From an uncultured Christensenellaceae bacterium (GTDB lineage Bacteria > Bacillota > Clostridia > Christensenellales > UBA3700): 64,000 nucleotides of DNA. How positions within the stretch are numbered: position 1 is the first letter of the stretch; each line of letters begins with the position of its first letter. The stretch is taken from positions 136,520 through 200,519 of the forward strand of contig CALWBV010000002.1 of the NCBI GenBank assembly GCA_944376205.1, read 5' to 3'. A program made the translations under genes and the position numbers. This document shows, in pieces, positions 8,103 to 16,809 of the stretch. Under the pieces are notes generated by a model that worked only from the letters and a program-made list of their open reading frames with translations, had not been told where the DNA came from and searched no databases.

Positions 8103-9737
8103 TTATTCAACAGATATCAGATAATAATAGTGAGGCTGTCCGCCGTAATAGCTAACTATATCGAAATCCTCATATTTTTCTTTGAGTTTGTTGACAAGCT
8201 TTTCTGTCTCTTCTTTGCTGACGCCTTCGCCGTAGTAAAGCGTAATAACTTCACTCCATTCGTCTACGAGTTTTTCGATAACACTGATTGTCGTCTCTTC
8301 AACGCTTTGAGAATCTGCAATAATAGTCTTGCCGTCAAGTCCTATAATATCGCCCTCTTTGATATCGAAACCGTCAAGAGTTGTATTTCTTACGGCATTC
8401 GTTACTTCGCCGCACTTGAGATCTTCATATGCAGCTATCATTTCACTCACATTCTCTTCGACAGGCTTATTAGCGTCAAAAGCAAAAGCCGCTCTTATAC
8501 CCTGCGCCACTTCAGTCGTGGGCACAACATACACGGTTTTCTTGGTAAGTTCTTTTACCTTTTCTGCTGCCATGATGATATTCTTATTGTTAGGAAGGAT
8601 GATAATATTATCGGAATTGATCTTTTCTACAGCATTGAGAATATCTTCAACGCTAGGATTCATAGTCTGACCGCCTTCGATAACCTCATCAATCATGAGA
8701 TCCTTGAAAATGCTTGCGATACCGTCACCGGCACAAATGGAAATGAGGCCCATTTCCTTTTTGGATTCTTCTTTCGCCTTGACAAGCGCTCTGTGCTGCT
8801 CGAGCATGTTTTCGATTTTAACCTTGTCCAACTCACCGAGTTGCAAAGCGTGATACAAAGCTCTGTTAGGCTGATTCGTATGAACGTGAACTTTTATCAA
8901 TGAGACGTCGCCTATAACGATTACGCAATCGCCGATAGCCATAAGTTTGTCTCTCAATTTTTCAACGTCTTCTTCAGTAACGTGCTTTTTAAGATTTATA
9001 ACAAAATATTCGGTACAATAAGCGTATTTAATATTTTCGAGATCGTGTTCGTCATTATCGAAAGCTTCAAGAGGAGCCGCAGGGACAACAACATTGTCTT
9101 CAGCCTCCATCTCCTCGGGAATTTCGATGCCGGCAAGCACATTGTAATAACCCTGAAATACGCAAAGCAAGCCTTTGCCGCCTGCATCAACTACACCCGC
9201 CTGCTTAAGTACGGGCAACATTTCGGGGGTTTTTTGAAGAATTTCTTCGCCTTTTTTGATAAGCTGGTCGAAAAAGTTGATAAAAGAAGCATTTTTACTA
9301 GCCAATGAAGGAGCTTGCTCTGCCATATATCTGATGACAGTCAACACGGTACCTTCCTTGGGCTTTGTAACAGCATTGTAAGCAACTTCTCTCGAATATC
9401 CCAAAGCCTTTGCAAACGATTTGGTAGTAATAGACTTTTCGTCGCTTAAAACTACCGCAAGACCTTTGATGATCTGCGACAAAATTACGCCCGAATTACC
9501 TCTGGCACCCTTGAGCGCTCCTCTCGAATAAGCCGTGAGAATATCCGTAATATCGTCTGTCTGCACAGACTTTACTTCCTTCACCGCAGACGCCATCGTG
9601 AGCGACATATTCGTACCTGTATCACCGTCAGGCACAGGGAATACGTTGAGTGCGTCTACTACGTTTTTATTAGCTTTGAGATAGCGGTATCCTCCGTCTA
9701 TCATTTCCAATAACTTGGAACTGTCTATAACCTTCAT
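8103..9737 (-). CDS. fakA: FakA/YloV-type fatty acid kinase (DhaL-DegV-like)
   Basis: Kinase subunit that phosphorylates FakB-bound fatty acids for entry into phospholipid synthesis; the family was formerly called YloV or DAK-like. 544 aa. The N-terminal DhaL domain (about 1-200) shows NVFPVPDGDTGTNMS and RGARGNSGVILSQI, which bind ATP and Mg. A middle domain and a C-terminal DegV-like half (GLISICAGDGIASIFKDL onward) follow. The start has a GGAG site, and asp23 ends 13 nt upstream, as in Bacillus yloU-yloV. No FakB partner is encoded in the window. Exact substrate is inferred from family knowledge. Confidence 0.92.
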   Translation of the reverse strand: MKVIDSSKLLEMIDGGYRYLKANKNVVDALNVFPVPDGDTGTNMSLTMASAVKEVKSVQTDDITDILTAYSRGALKGARGNSGVILSQIIKGLAVVLSDEKSITTKSFAKALGYSREVAYNAVTKPKEGTVLTVIRYMAEQAPSLASKNASFINFFDQLIKKGEEILQKTPEMLPVLKQAGVVDAGGKGLLCVFQGYYNVLAGIEIPEEMEAEDNVVVPAAPLEAFDNDEHDLENIKYAYCTEYFVINLKKHVTEEDVEKLRDKLMAIGDCVIVIGDVSLIKVHVHTNQPNRALYHALQLGELDKVKIENMLEQHRALVKAKEESKKEMGLISICAGDGIASIFKDLMIDEVIEGGQTMNPSVEDILNAVEKINSDNIIILPNNKNIIMAAEKVKELTKKTVYVVPTTEVAQGIRAAFAFDANKPVEENVSEMIAAYEDLKCGEVTNAVRNTTLDGFDIKEGDIIGLDGKTIIADSQSVEETTISVIEKLVDEWSEVITLYYGEGVSKEETEKLVNKLKEKYEDFDIVSYYGGQPHYYYLISVE

Positions 9738-9749
9738 CTGAATCTCCGA

Positions 9750-10100
9750 TTAAACTTTTACGCCGACGACATTGACAATAATATTGTCAACTCTCATACC
9801 CGTATAAGTCTCCACGTTGTACTTAACGGTATTTTTGATCGAGTCGCTGACGGCATCTATATTTACGCCCTCTCTGAGGACCACAAAAAGTTCGATATTG
9901 ATTTTGTTTTTTAACGTGACTATTTTGACACCTTTACCGGAAGGAGTCTTGTTGAAAAACTCACTTATGCTATCGCTCAATTTACGCGAAACAAGATCGA
10001 CTACGCCGTAACAATCCGCAGCCGCAAAGTGAGCCACCATAGAAATGGCCTTATCCGTAATAATTATTCTGCCGTAATAATTTGATGTCTTAACTGCCAT
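9750..10100 (-). CDS. Asp23/Gls24 family protein (YloU-like)
   Basis: 116-aa member of the Asp23 (DUF322) family; in staphylococci Asp23 associates with the membrane and affects envelope stress. The sequence NYYGRIIITDKAISMVAHFAAADCYGVVDL is typical, as is the IELFVVLREGVNI strand. The gene sits directly before fakA and divergent from rpmB, an order shared with Bacillus rpmB-yloU-yloV. No Shine-Dalgarno precedes the ATG. A promoter (TTGCAA, 17 nt, TAAAAT) ends 9 nt before it, so the mRNA probably has a leader of 0-2 nt. Confidence 0.92.
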   Translation of the reverse strand: MAVKTSNYYGRIIITDKAISMVAHFAAADCYGVVDLVSRKLSDSISEFFNKTPSGKGVKIVTLKNKINIELFVVLREGVNIDAVSDSIKNTVKYNVETYTGMRVDNIIVNVVGVKV

Positions 10101-10108
10101 ACACTAGA

Positions 10109-10137
10109 ATTTTAACAAAAACGCACGTTCATTGCAA
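10109..10137 (-). promoter_or_regulatory. asp23-fakA promoter, near-leaderless
   Basis: -35 TTGCAA (10137-10132), 17-nt spacer, -10 TAAAAT (10114-10109). The start codon at 10100 is 9 nt from the -10, with no ribosome site. Confidence 0.65.
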
Positions 10138-10229
10138 GTGTTTTTTTTATATTTTAAGTATATTATTATTAAGTTATGTGCATATCTAATAAAAAATCTC
10201 AAATTTTGAAAAAATATACCGTTATTTTC

Positions 10230-10258
10230 TTGCATTTTGTATTTTTGAGTGCTATTAT
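10230..10258 (+). promoter_or_regulatory. rpmB promoter
   Basis: -35 TTGCAT, 17-nt spacer, -10 TATTAT. Predicted start near 10265 gives a leader of about 26 nt carrying a strong GGAGG, in contrast to the divergent asp23 promoter. Confidence 0.7.
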
Positions 10259-10290
10259 ATTTAGGCAAGATTTGTATGGAGGTATCGACA

Positions 10291-10482
10291 ATGTCTAAAG
10301 TATGCGCTATTTGTGGTAAAGGTCAACAAAGCGGTAACAAGGTTAGCCACTCCAACCGTAAGTATAGAAAAAGCTGGGGAGCAAACGTACAGAAAGTAAA
10401 AGTTGTCAACAACAACGGTTCTACTCAAAGTTTGTATGTATGCACCAGATGTTTGCGTAGCGGTGCCGTAGAGCGCGCTTAA
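10291..10482 (+). CDS. rpmB: 50S ribosomal protein L28
   Basis: 63-aa large-subunit protein. The sequence SKVCAICGKGQQSGNKVSHSNRK is diagnostic, with a Cys pair (CAIC) near the N terminus and a second pair near the C terminus (VCTRCLRSG). This is the zinc-binding version of L28. The ATG at 10291 follows GGAGG at normal spacing; the frame extends 14 codons further upstream, but without a ribosome site. Monocistronic, with its own promoter and terminator. Confidence 0.97.
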   Translation: MSKVCAICGKGQQSGNKVSHSNRKYRKSWGANVQKVKVVNNNGSTQSLYVCTRCLRSGAVERA

Positions 10483-10505
10483 TCGCATCAAAAAATAAAA
10501 AAATT

Positions 10506-10532
10506 ACACTCTGCTTTGCAGAGTGTTTTTTT
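10506..10532 (+). terminator. rpmB terminator
   Basis: Perfect 9-bp stem ACACTCTGC/GCAGAGTGT with a TTT loop, followed by seven T; starts 24 nt after the rpmB stop. Confidence 0.92.
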
Positions 10533-10961
10533 ATGCCCGCATACAAATAATCAAATATGCGAAAATAATTGCACTCTTCAATGACGGTGCTTTGCAAAAA
10601 CTCGCAGAATCGCCTTTATAAATTTAGGCGGATTGATACATATAATTTTCATAGCCTGCCCTCCTTACTCTGGTGCATTATATGTCTTTTTGCAAGCGAG
10701 TGTTACTGTCTAATCGACGGATTTACATTTATATATCGTCTGCATTATATATTTGAACGCTTTTCAAATTCTCAACAAATATTAAGGCTCCGACATTTTA
10801 ACGTCAGAGCCATAATTTTATATATATTTTAATCGCTATACAATCGACTGTATAAATCGACAATTGAATTTATGTGCTTTTATAATTGACGACAACGCAT
10901 TCGATTTTGACTGAATACGGCAAATATCGCAATTCGCAATATGTGCATACTATATCGAATA
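10533..10961. other. Intergenic region rpmB/rpe
   Basis: 429 nt, AT-rich. The only structure I see is a hairpin at 10786-10811 (GGCTCCGAC/GTCAGAGCC, one mismatch, 8-nt loop), which has a weak T-rich tail on either strand and may end the rpe transcript. No convincing small gene. Confidence 0.55.
10786..10811 (-). terminator. Possible rpe terminator hairpin
   Basis: Stem GGCTC/GAGCC plus GAC/GTC around an ATTTTAAC loop, 150 nt beyond the rpe stop. The following T content is poor, so this could instead be a processed RNA structure. Confidence 0.4.
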
Positions 10962-11648
10962 TCAACTAAAGGGCTTATACTCTTTAATATAATCGTCAAG
11001 CTTTTTGCGGTTTTTAAGAAAAGCAATAGCTTCCTTGGGATCTTTTGCTCCGAAAACATAGCTTCCGCTGACAGCTACGTTTACTCCTCTCGATTCCATC
11101 TCGGCTATATTATCCGTACTTACGCCGCCGTCAAATTCTATAATAACGTCTCTGTCACCTATAAGTGCCTTGAGATCGCTTATCTTATACATGGTATCCG
11201 TAATAAATTTTTGCGCAGAAAATCCTGGGTAAACACCCATCAGCATTACAATATCTATCATATCTATATATTTTGCAACTTCGCTTACGGGTATGTTGGG
11301 ATTAAGTACCAGACCTACTTTTTTCCCGTTGCGACGTATATTGTCAATTATACCCTCGACATCGTCACTGCTTTCGGGGTGAAAAGTGATAATATCCGCA
11401 CCTGCGTCCAAAAATTTATCTACATATCTTTCGGGATGCGTAATCATAAGATGAACATCCAAGGGCAAATCCGTATATTTCCGAATAGCTTTTATCATAG
11501 GAATGCCGAATGTGATATTGGGACAGAATACACCGTCCATAACATCGCAATGCACCCAATCTGCGCCCCAACCTTTGAGTTTAGAAACGTCTTCACCCAT
11601 TTTTGCAAAATCCGCCGAAAGTATCGACGGCGAAACAAGAATACTCAT
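10962..11648 (-). CDS. rpe: Ribulose-phosphate 3-epimerase
   Basis: TIM-barrel epimerase interconverting ribulose 5-phosphate and xylulose 5-phosphate in the pentose phosphate pathway. 228 aa. Typical motifs are SPSILSADFAKMGED, HCDVMDGVFCPNITFG, LDVHLMITHPERY, MGVYPGFSAQKF and IEFDGGVSTDN, containing the metal-binding His and Asp residues. GGAG precedes the ATG. It follows rsgA in the Bacillus-type order, but 292 nt separate them here and a copy of the 15-bp palindrome lies in the gap. Confidence 0.96.
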   Translation of the reverse strand: MSILVSPSILSADFAKMGEDVSKLKGWGADWVHCDVMDGVFCPNITFGIPMIKAIRKYTDLPLDVHLMITHPERYVDKFLDAGADIITFHPESSDDVEGIIDNIRRNGKKVGLVLNPNIPVSEVAKYIDMIDIVMLMGVYPGFSAQKFITDTMYKISDLKALIGDRDVIIEFDGGVSTDNIAEMESRGVNVAVSGSYVFGAKDPKEAIAFLKNRKKLDDYIKEYKPFS

Positions 11649-11940
11649 ATTATTTCTCCGTTTGTATTATATTCTGATTACTATTTTTTACTTATTTATA
11701 TTATCGATTTAAGCATTGTAATTTATTTTTAACTGATATTGCTTTTATATATCGTCTCATATATTTTACAATACTTTTATGCTTTGCACAATAAATACTA
11801 TATATCACATCTTTGAACAAATCAACTGTATTGCTATACTGTTTGAACAATGTTCAATTTGTTTTATCTCAACTAATATTCTGCTATTATTATCGTTTTA
11901 ACAAGTCAATCGAATGACTGCATTTTTATGATATAAGATG
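11649..11940. other. Intergenic region rpe/rsgA
   Basis: 292 nt of AT-rich DNA in a place where Bacillus genes are close together. It holds one palindrome copy (11843-11857) and TATAAT-like sequence just before rpe without a clear -35. Nothing else recognised. Confidence 0.55.
11843..11857. repeat. 15-bp palindrome copy 3
   Basis: TTGAACAATGTTCAA, 84 nt beyond the rsgA stop and upstream of rpe. With copy 4 it brackets rsgA. Confidence 0.85.
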
Positions 11941-12846
11941 TCAATCGTATCTTTTGTTCCATCTGTTTTCAATATGTGCAAACAGCGTCACATATCTTTC
12001 GTAACGGCTTTTTGCAATTTTCCCTTCTTCAACAGCTTTCTTAACGGCACAATCGCTCTCTTTATAATGATTACAGCCTCTGAATTTGCATTTATCGGCA
12101 TATATGTCAAAATCCGTATAATATCCCGACAGTCTCGAAGGTTCGAAAAGCGGCAATTCCAATTTGTTAAAGCCGCACGTATCGGCAATCTTCGTGCCGT
12201 CGTCAAGAGTGATTATCTCAATGTGTCTGGTAGTATTCTTACCCCTGTCGCCCTTCTTACTCAAATCTCCTACGCTCTGCTTCTTTTCTCCGAGAATGCA
12301 ATTGATAAGCGAAGATTTACCTACAGCCGACTGACCTGCAAGACAAACGTATTTGCATTTTATTTTCTCAAGAAGTTCGTTTATTCCCTGGTTTGTTTGC
12401 GTGGATATTACCAAAATATCCGCTTCGTCCTTATAGTCGTTGACAACGTCTTCAACCACTTTATCTGCCCCTTGCATATCGGCTTTATTGACGCAAATCA
12501 AAGGAGCTATGCCGTTTTCTATGGCACCGATGATAAGTTTATCAACAAGCATCATGTCGGGTTTAGGAAGAGGCGCAAGCACGATTACAATACAATCCAT
12601 ATTGCTTACAAAAGGTCTAACAAGCTGCGTTTTTCTGGGTCTTACGCTCTCGATTATACCTTCTTTATCCAACACGATATCAACGATGTCTCCGATAAAC
12701 AATTCACCGTTTGCCTTTAGCTTTCCTCTGGGATAACATTTTACTGTATTTCCCTCTTGAGTTACTACCGTATAAACTCCGCCCACTCCTTTGATGATCT
12801 GTCCGCTTGTTTTGATTTTGATAATTTTCTCCTTTCGGCGCTGCAA
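11941..12846 (-). CDS. rsgA: Ribosome small-subunit biogenesis GTPase RsgA
   Basis: Circularly permuted GTPase that checks late 30S assembly. Up to 301 aa: N-terminal OB fold, then the permuted G domain with NKAD (G4) ahead of GQSAVGKSS (G1) and DTCGF (G3, where DTPGF is more usual). The zinc knuckle follows as CKFRGCNHYKESDCAV. The start is unclear. No ATG or GTG lies near the expected N terminus. A TTG at 12846 sits 7 nt after a weak -10, while an AAAGGAG lies inside the frame and points to an ATC (12822) or ATT as start. Homology supports the later start. Lies between the Nudix gene and rpe. Confidence 0.93.
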   Translation of the reverse strand: MQRRKEKIIKIKTSGQIIKGVGGVYTVVTQEGNTVKCYPRGKLKANGELFIGDIVDIVLDKEGIIESVRPRKTQLVRPFVSNMDCIVIVLAPLPKPDMMLVDKLIIGAIENGIAPLICVNKADMQGADKVVEDVVNDYKDEADILVISTQTNQGINELLEKIKCKYVCLAGQSAVGKSSLINCILGEKKQSVGDLSKKGDRGKNTTRHIEIITLDDGTKIADTCGFNKLELPLFEPSRLSGYYTDFDIYADKCKFRGCNHYKESDCAVKKAVEEGKIAKSRYERYVTLFAHIENRWNKRYD

Positions 12847-12852
12847 CCGCTT

Positions 12853-12881
12853 GCCGTATCGTTAGTTAATAGTTTAGTCAA
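12853..12881 (-). promoter_or_regulatory. Possible rsgA promoter
   Basis: -35 TTGACT (12881-12876), 17-nt spacer, weak -10 TACGGC (12858-12853). The spacing to the TTG at 12846 is exactly that of the leaderless genes elsewhere in the window. The -10 lacks its last T, so confidence is modest. Confidence 0.4.
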
Positions 12882-12954
12882 CGTATTTTTTTCGGGTTAT
12901 TTCATTTATTTATTGTACTGCAATATTTTGTTGATAATCAAATGCATATATAAT

Positions 12955-13464
12955 TTATATTGCAATTTGTTTTGAACAATGTTCAATTATATGCTCCAGT
13001 GCCGTATTTTCTCTTATATGCATTCCTCTGTGTTCGCTAGCTATAGGATAATAACTTATAAGGCGCTGTAAATTATTTGACACATCGGCAAGTTTTTTCC
13101 AACCGTAACAAAGTCCCAGTTTTCTCTCGCTGTCGGTCAATGAGCTTTTTCCTGTGCCCACGATATCACATTTTATATATACACTGTAAAACAATGTATC
13201 CTTATAGTATTCTTCTATCGCAAAAAGTTCTTCTTTGGGCTCAACGATAAGTCCGCACTCCTCGAGACACTCCCTTTTTACGCATTCCGACCAATTTTCA
13301 TTGCCCTCTACGCCTCCGCCGGGCAACATTACGATCTCGGGAGTTTTTGTCTCCTCGATAAAGATATTTTCTTTATCAAGAATTACGGCTCTTGCAGCTT
13401 TGCGCACTTTGGCATAATTCTTACCTTCAAAATACTCATCGTCGAAAATTTTATATGTCACCAT
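12955..13464 (-). CDS. Nudix hydrolase family protein
   Basis: 169-aa Nudix-fold pyrophosphatase; substrate unknown. The Nudix box is intact: G-x5-E-x7-RE-U-x-EE-x-GU is met by GGVEGNE, seven residues, then RECLEECGL. The gene starts 2 nt after the rlmN stop, so it belongs to the yicC-rpe transcript. In Bacillus this position holds prpC-prkC. The last codons (IEHCSK) are encoded by a copy of the 15-bp palindrome (12972-12986), so the C terminus was probably altered by that repeat. It could act on an oxidised nucleotide or sugar nucleotide; nothing in the sequence decides. Confidence 0.9.
   Translation of the reverse strand: MVTYKIFDDEYFEGKNYAKVRKAARAVILDKENIFIEETKTPEIVMLPGGGVEGNENWSECVKRECLEECGLIVEPKEELFAIEEYYKDTLFYSVYIKCDIVGTGKSSLTDSERKLGLCYGWKKLADVSNNLQRLISYYPIASEHRGMHIRENTALEHIIEHCSKQIAI
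12972..12986. repeat. 15-bp palindrome copy 4, inside the Nudix gene
   Basis: TTGAACAATGTTCAA lying within the last 11 codons of the Nudix coding sequence; the only copy inside a gene. Confidence 0.85.
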
Positions 13465-13465
13465 T

Positions 13466-14509
13466 TTACTTAAGAACCTTTCTTCTCAATTGACCGCAAG
13501 CACCTTCTATATCGCTTCCCATGCTGCGTCTTACCGTCACGCTCACGCCTTTGCTTTCAAGCAAGGCTTTGAATTTGTAAATATTCTTTTTTCCGCTGGC
13601 GCCTAGACCCCTCTCTTTCACATAGTTGAGAGGTATAAGATTAATATGACACGATAGACCTTTTACAAGCGCCGCAAGTTGTACGGCACATTCTTCGGTA
13701 TCGTTTTTCCCGCCGATCATGGAATATTCGAAAATTATCCGTCTGCCCGTCTTATCAAAGTAATACTTGACCGCTCGCATAATATCTTTTACAGAATATT
13801 TTTTGGCAATAGGCATTATTTCTTTGCGCATTTCGTCATTGGGCGCATGCAGCGATATTGTCATTGTGGGCGTAAATCCGTCATCTGCAAGCTGTACTAT
13901 CTTATCGCATAAGCCGCAAGTTGACAGAGAAACGTTACGTTTGGATATCTTAAGTCCCTTTTCATCGCTGACCAACGAAAGAAATTTGCATACATTGTCG
14001 TAATTATCGAGAGGTTCTCCGCTTCCCATAAGCACGATATTGGTAACGCCTCTGTCATCTTTTGTGGCGTTTTCTCTGTTTACGGCAACTACCTGTCCGA
14101 GAATTTCGCCTGCCGTAAGATTGCGCACGAGTCCATCAAGTCCCGAAGCGCAAAACGCACAATTCATTCTGCATCCCACCTGCGTCGACACGCAAATCGT
14201 GTTACCGTACTTATATCTCATAAGCACGCCCTCTATTACGTTGCCGTCAAAAAGCGAATAAAGATATTTAACAGTACCGTCTTTTTGCGATTCAAGCCTT
14301 TTAATTATTTTGACGCCCTGCGCTCTGTATCCCTCGTTTTTCAGTTTATCGACAAACTGCATAGGAAGATTTTTCATCTCGTCGAAATCAGCGCCTTTGA
14401 CCAACCATTCATACAGTTGTTTTGCACGGAAAGCGGGTTGTCCGCAATCCTTCACAAAGTCGCTCAATTCGTCGCTATTCATATCGAGAAGCAATTTACT
14501 TTCAGCCAT
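13466..14509 (-). CDS. rlmN: Dual-specificity 23S rRNA/tRNA adenine-C2 methyltransferase RlmN
   Basis: Radical-SAM methyltransferase that makes m2A2503 in 23S rRNA and m2A37 in some tRNAs. 347 aa. The 4Fe-4S binding CxxxCxxC is seen as CRMNCAFC, followed by the GEPLDNYDNV motif. LSTCGLCDKI and MGSDIEGACGQLR near the end hold the second conserved Cys. It overlaps the end of rsmB by 8 nt and leads into the Nudix gene. Order fmt-rsmB-rlmN is the same as in Bacillus. Confidence 0.97.
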   Translation of the reverse strand: MAESKLLLDMNSDELSDFVKDCGQPAFRAKQLYEWLVKGADFDEMKNLPMQFVDKLKNEGYRAQGVKIIKRLESQKDGTVKYLYSLFDGNVIEGVLMRYKYGNTICVSTQVGCRMNCAFCASGLDGLVRNLTAGEILGQVVAVNRENATKDDRGVTNIVLMGSGEPLDNYDNVCKFLSLVSDEKGLKISKRNVSLSTCGLCDKIVQLADDGFTPTMTISLHAPNDEMRKEIMPIAKKYSVKDIMRAVKYYFDKTGRRIIFEYSMIGGKNDTEECAVQLAALVKGLSCHINLIPLNYVKERGLGASGKKNIYKFKALLESKGVSVTVRRSMGSDIEGACGQLRRKVLK

Positions 14510-15743
14510 TTTTCTCCAATACCGCTATAAAAAATCCGTCGCAGCCTTTGCCGTCGGGCAAATATATTTTATGTCGTACTATATGCCAGGCAGGATTTTC
14601 TTTGACAAACCTGCCGACTATATTGTAATTTTCCTCTCTCAAAGTCGTGCAAGTCGAATATACGAGTCTGCCGCCTGACTTCAGATATCTGCTTACGTTG
14701 GACAAAATCGCATATTGTATCTTGCTCAACTCCTCGACCTTTTGCATGGAAGCACGCAAGTAAATATCAGGTTTTTTATTTGCTACGCCTAGTCCGCTGC
14801 AAGGAACGTCACACAAGATTTTATCAAATCCCGAATCAAATCCCTCATTATATTCGGCAGCATCGCACAACACGGCTTTTATACCGTCCGTTTTCATTCT
14901 GGCGGCGTATGCTCTTATCAGATCCAATCTGTGTTCGTGTATATCGCAAGCCGTAATATCCACATCGGCAAGTTCTCTGGCATATACAGATTTACCTCCG
15001 GGTGCGGCACATGCATCAAGCATCTTTTCGCCGTCCTTAAGCTCTAACGCCTGCACGGCAAGCATGGACGTCATAGACTGATATGTAACTTTGCCTTGAG
15101 CGTTAAGCTCCTTTATATATCCCGTATTGTCGACAAAAAGTCCGCCCGCCTCGCTCTCTATATATTGTATATTATGTTCGTCAAGAGAAGATTTGAGTTG
15201 ATTAAGCGTCCACACTCTCGAATTATTGCGTATATGCTCCTTTGTAAATTCGCCTACACTCAAAAACTCTTTTGTTTTATCATAGCCGTACTGTTTGACA
15301 TAGGCTTTTACCAGCCATGAAGGAACGCTTGTTTCTACGCTCAAAAGTCCGATCCTGTCCTTCGGCAATTCTACAGTCTTACCGTTTGCGATAAAACTTT
15401 TGAGTACGCCGTTGACAAAGCCTTTTAACTGTCTTTTTCCTATCTTTTCACACATCTCGACAGTTTCGTCAACTACCGCATAATCAGGAAAAGAATCCAT
15501 ATATTTAAGACAATACAATCCCGCTTTGAGAAGTACGGCTTCGCTTCTGCCCGGGCGTTTTGAGGTAAGCTTGGATATATAATAATCAAGTTCGGTATCT
15601 TTTTGCAAAACGCCGTAAACAAGCCTCGTGACGACCGCCTGATTGCTTGCTCCGCCGATTCTCTTGTTGAGCTCGATAGAACCGAATGCGTCTTCTTTAT
15701 ATATTTTCGACAATATATCGCAAGCTATCGCAAAACCGTTCAT
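14502..15743 (-). CDS. rsmB: 16S rRNA m5C967 methyltransferase RsmB
   Basis: SAM-dependent rRNA cytosine C5 methyltransferase. 413 aa. The N-terminal NusB-like domain (about 1-130) is followed by the catalytic domain with LDACAAPGGKS (SAM site), the CDVPCSGLGV catalytic Cys motif, and LVYSTCT with the second Cys. The ATG overlaps the fmt stop by 4 nt, indicating coupling. Cytoplasmic, part of the yicC cluster. Confidence 0.96.
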   Translation of the reverse strand: MNGFAIACDILSKIYKEDAFGSIELNKRIGGASNQAVVTRLVYGVLQKDTELDYYISKLTSKRPGRSEAVLLKAGLYCLKYMDSFPDYAVVDETVEMCEKIGKRQLKGFVNGVLKSFIANGKTVELPKDRIGLLSVETSVPSWLVKAYVKQYGYDKTKEFLSVGEFTKEHIRNNSRVWTLNQLKSSLDEHNIQYIESEAGGLFVDNTGYIKELNAQGKVTYQSMTSMLAVQALELKDGEKMLDACAAPGGKSVYARELADVDITACDIHEHRLDLIRAYAARMKTDGIKAVLCDAAEYNEGFDSGFDKILCDVPCSGLGVANKKPDIYLRASMQKVEELSKIQYAILSNVSRYLKSGGRLVYSTCTTLREENYNIVGRFVKENPAWHIVRHKIYLPDGKGCDGFFIAVLEKNG

Positions 15744-16672
15744 TTACCCAACACTACTCCCGTCTTAAGTTTGCCGCTCAAAAGAAATTCTTCTGTCCGC
15801 ATAGCCTTTTTACCTTCGAGTTGAACTTCTAAAAGCTGAACTGCGCCTTCACCGCATTTCACAAACGCTTTGCGCTCCTGCACAAAAACTTCACCTACTT
15901 TTAATCCGTCAAAAAACGAATTATCTTCGACAGGCAAACATTTCAATATCTTAAAAAGTTTACCGTCCAGATATGTGAACGCCGACGGCCAAGGAGTAAA
16001 TCCTCTCATTTTGTCAAAGACCTTTTTAGCGCTTTGAGAAAAGTCCGTCAAACCGTCTTCTTTTTTTATCATAGGATAATGCGTAGCAAGTTTTTCGTCC
16101 TGCGGAATATACACGGCTTTGCCGCTTTCGATAAGCTCAAGTGCTTCAACTATGGCTTGTCCTCCGAGTACGGCAAGTCTGTCAAAGAGTTCACCTGCGT
16201 TTTCTTGAGGCAAAATATCAATCTCTTTTTGCAGAAGGATATCACCGCTATCCACGGCAAGCGCCGTACGCATTATAGTTACACCCGTCTTCGTTTCGCC
16301 GTTGATAAGACACCACTGAATAGGGCTGCTGCCTCTGTACTTCGGTAAAAGCGAAGCGTGTATATTTATTACTCCGTATTTAGGAATATCGAGGATTTCC
16401 TGACTGATTATCTGTCCGAAAGCACATGTTATCATAATGTCGGGGTTGATTTGTCTTATATCTTCAACGCCCTCTTTGCGAATGCTTTCATACTGAAAAA
16501 CCTTGATATTATGATCGACAGCGCACTGTTTTACGGGACAAAAGCTGACCTCGCCTCTGTTGCGACGTCTGTCGGGTTGCGTAACCACACCTACGACCTC
16601 ATGCTTCGTATCTATTATTCTCTCAAGCGCCTCGACCGCAAAATCTGGCGTACCCAAAAACAGTATTCTCAT
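15740..16672 (-). CDS. fmt: Methionyl-tRNA formyltransferase
   Basis: Transfers formyl from 10-formyl-THF to initiator Met-tRNA. 310 aa. It opens with RILFLGTPDFAVEAL and carries the formyltransferase signature HASLLPKYRGSSPIQW and the catalytic Asn-His-Asp set (NIHASLLP, then VDSGDIL). A C-terminal OB-type tRNA-binding domain follows. It lies 137 nt after def, which removes the formyl group later. GAGG lies before the ATG. The work of this gene depends on the folate genes found at 41-45 kb. Confidence 0.96.
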   Translation of the reverse strand: MRILFLGTPDFAVEALERIIDTKHEVVGVVTQPDRRRNRGEVSFCPVKQCAVDHNIKVFQYESIRKEGVEDIRQINPDIMITCAFGQIISQEILDIPKYGVINIHASLLPKYRGSSPIQWCLINGETKTGVTIMRTALAVDSGDILLQKEIDILPQENAGELFDRLAVLGGQAIVEALELIESGKAVYIPQDEKLATHYPMIKKEDGLTDFSQSAKKVFDKMRGFTPWPSAFTYLDGKLFKILKCLPVEDNSFFDGLKVGEVFVQERKAFVKCGEGAVQLLEVQLEGKKAMRTEEFLLSGKLKTGVVLGK

Positions 16673-16809
16673 AATACCTCGCTCGGACTAAAAGCCCGCA
16701 TATTTTTTATCTACCCTGCAAATTCGTTTTTAATATAAATTTGTAGGTTTTACCGTCCCTGCGGTTGAACTCAAAACACATTCAAACCTTAGAACTTTGT
16801 CATTAAAAA

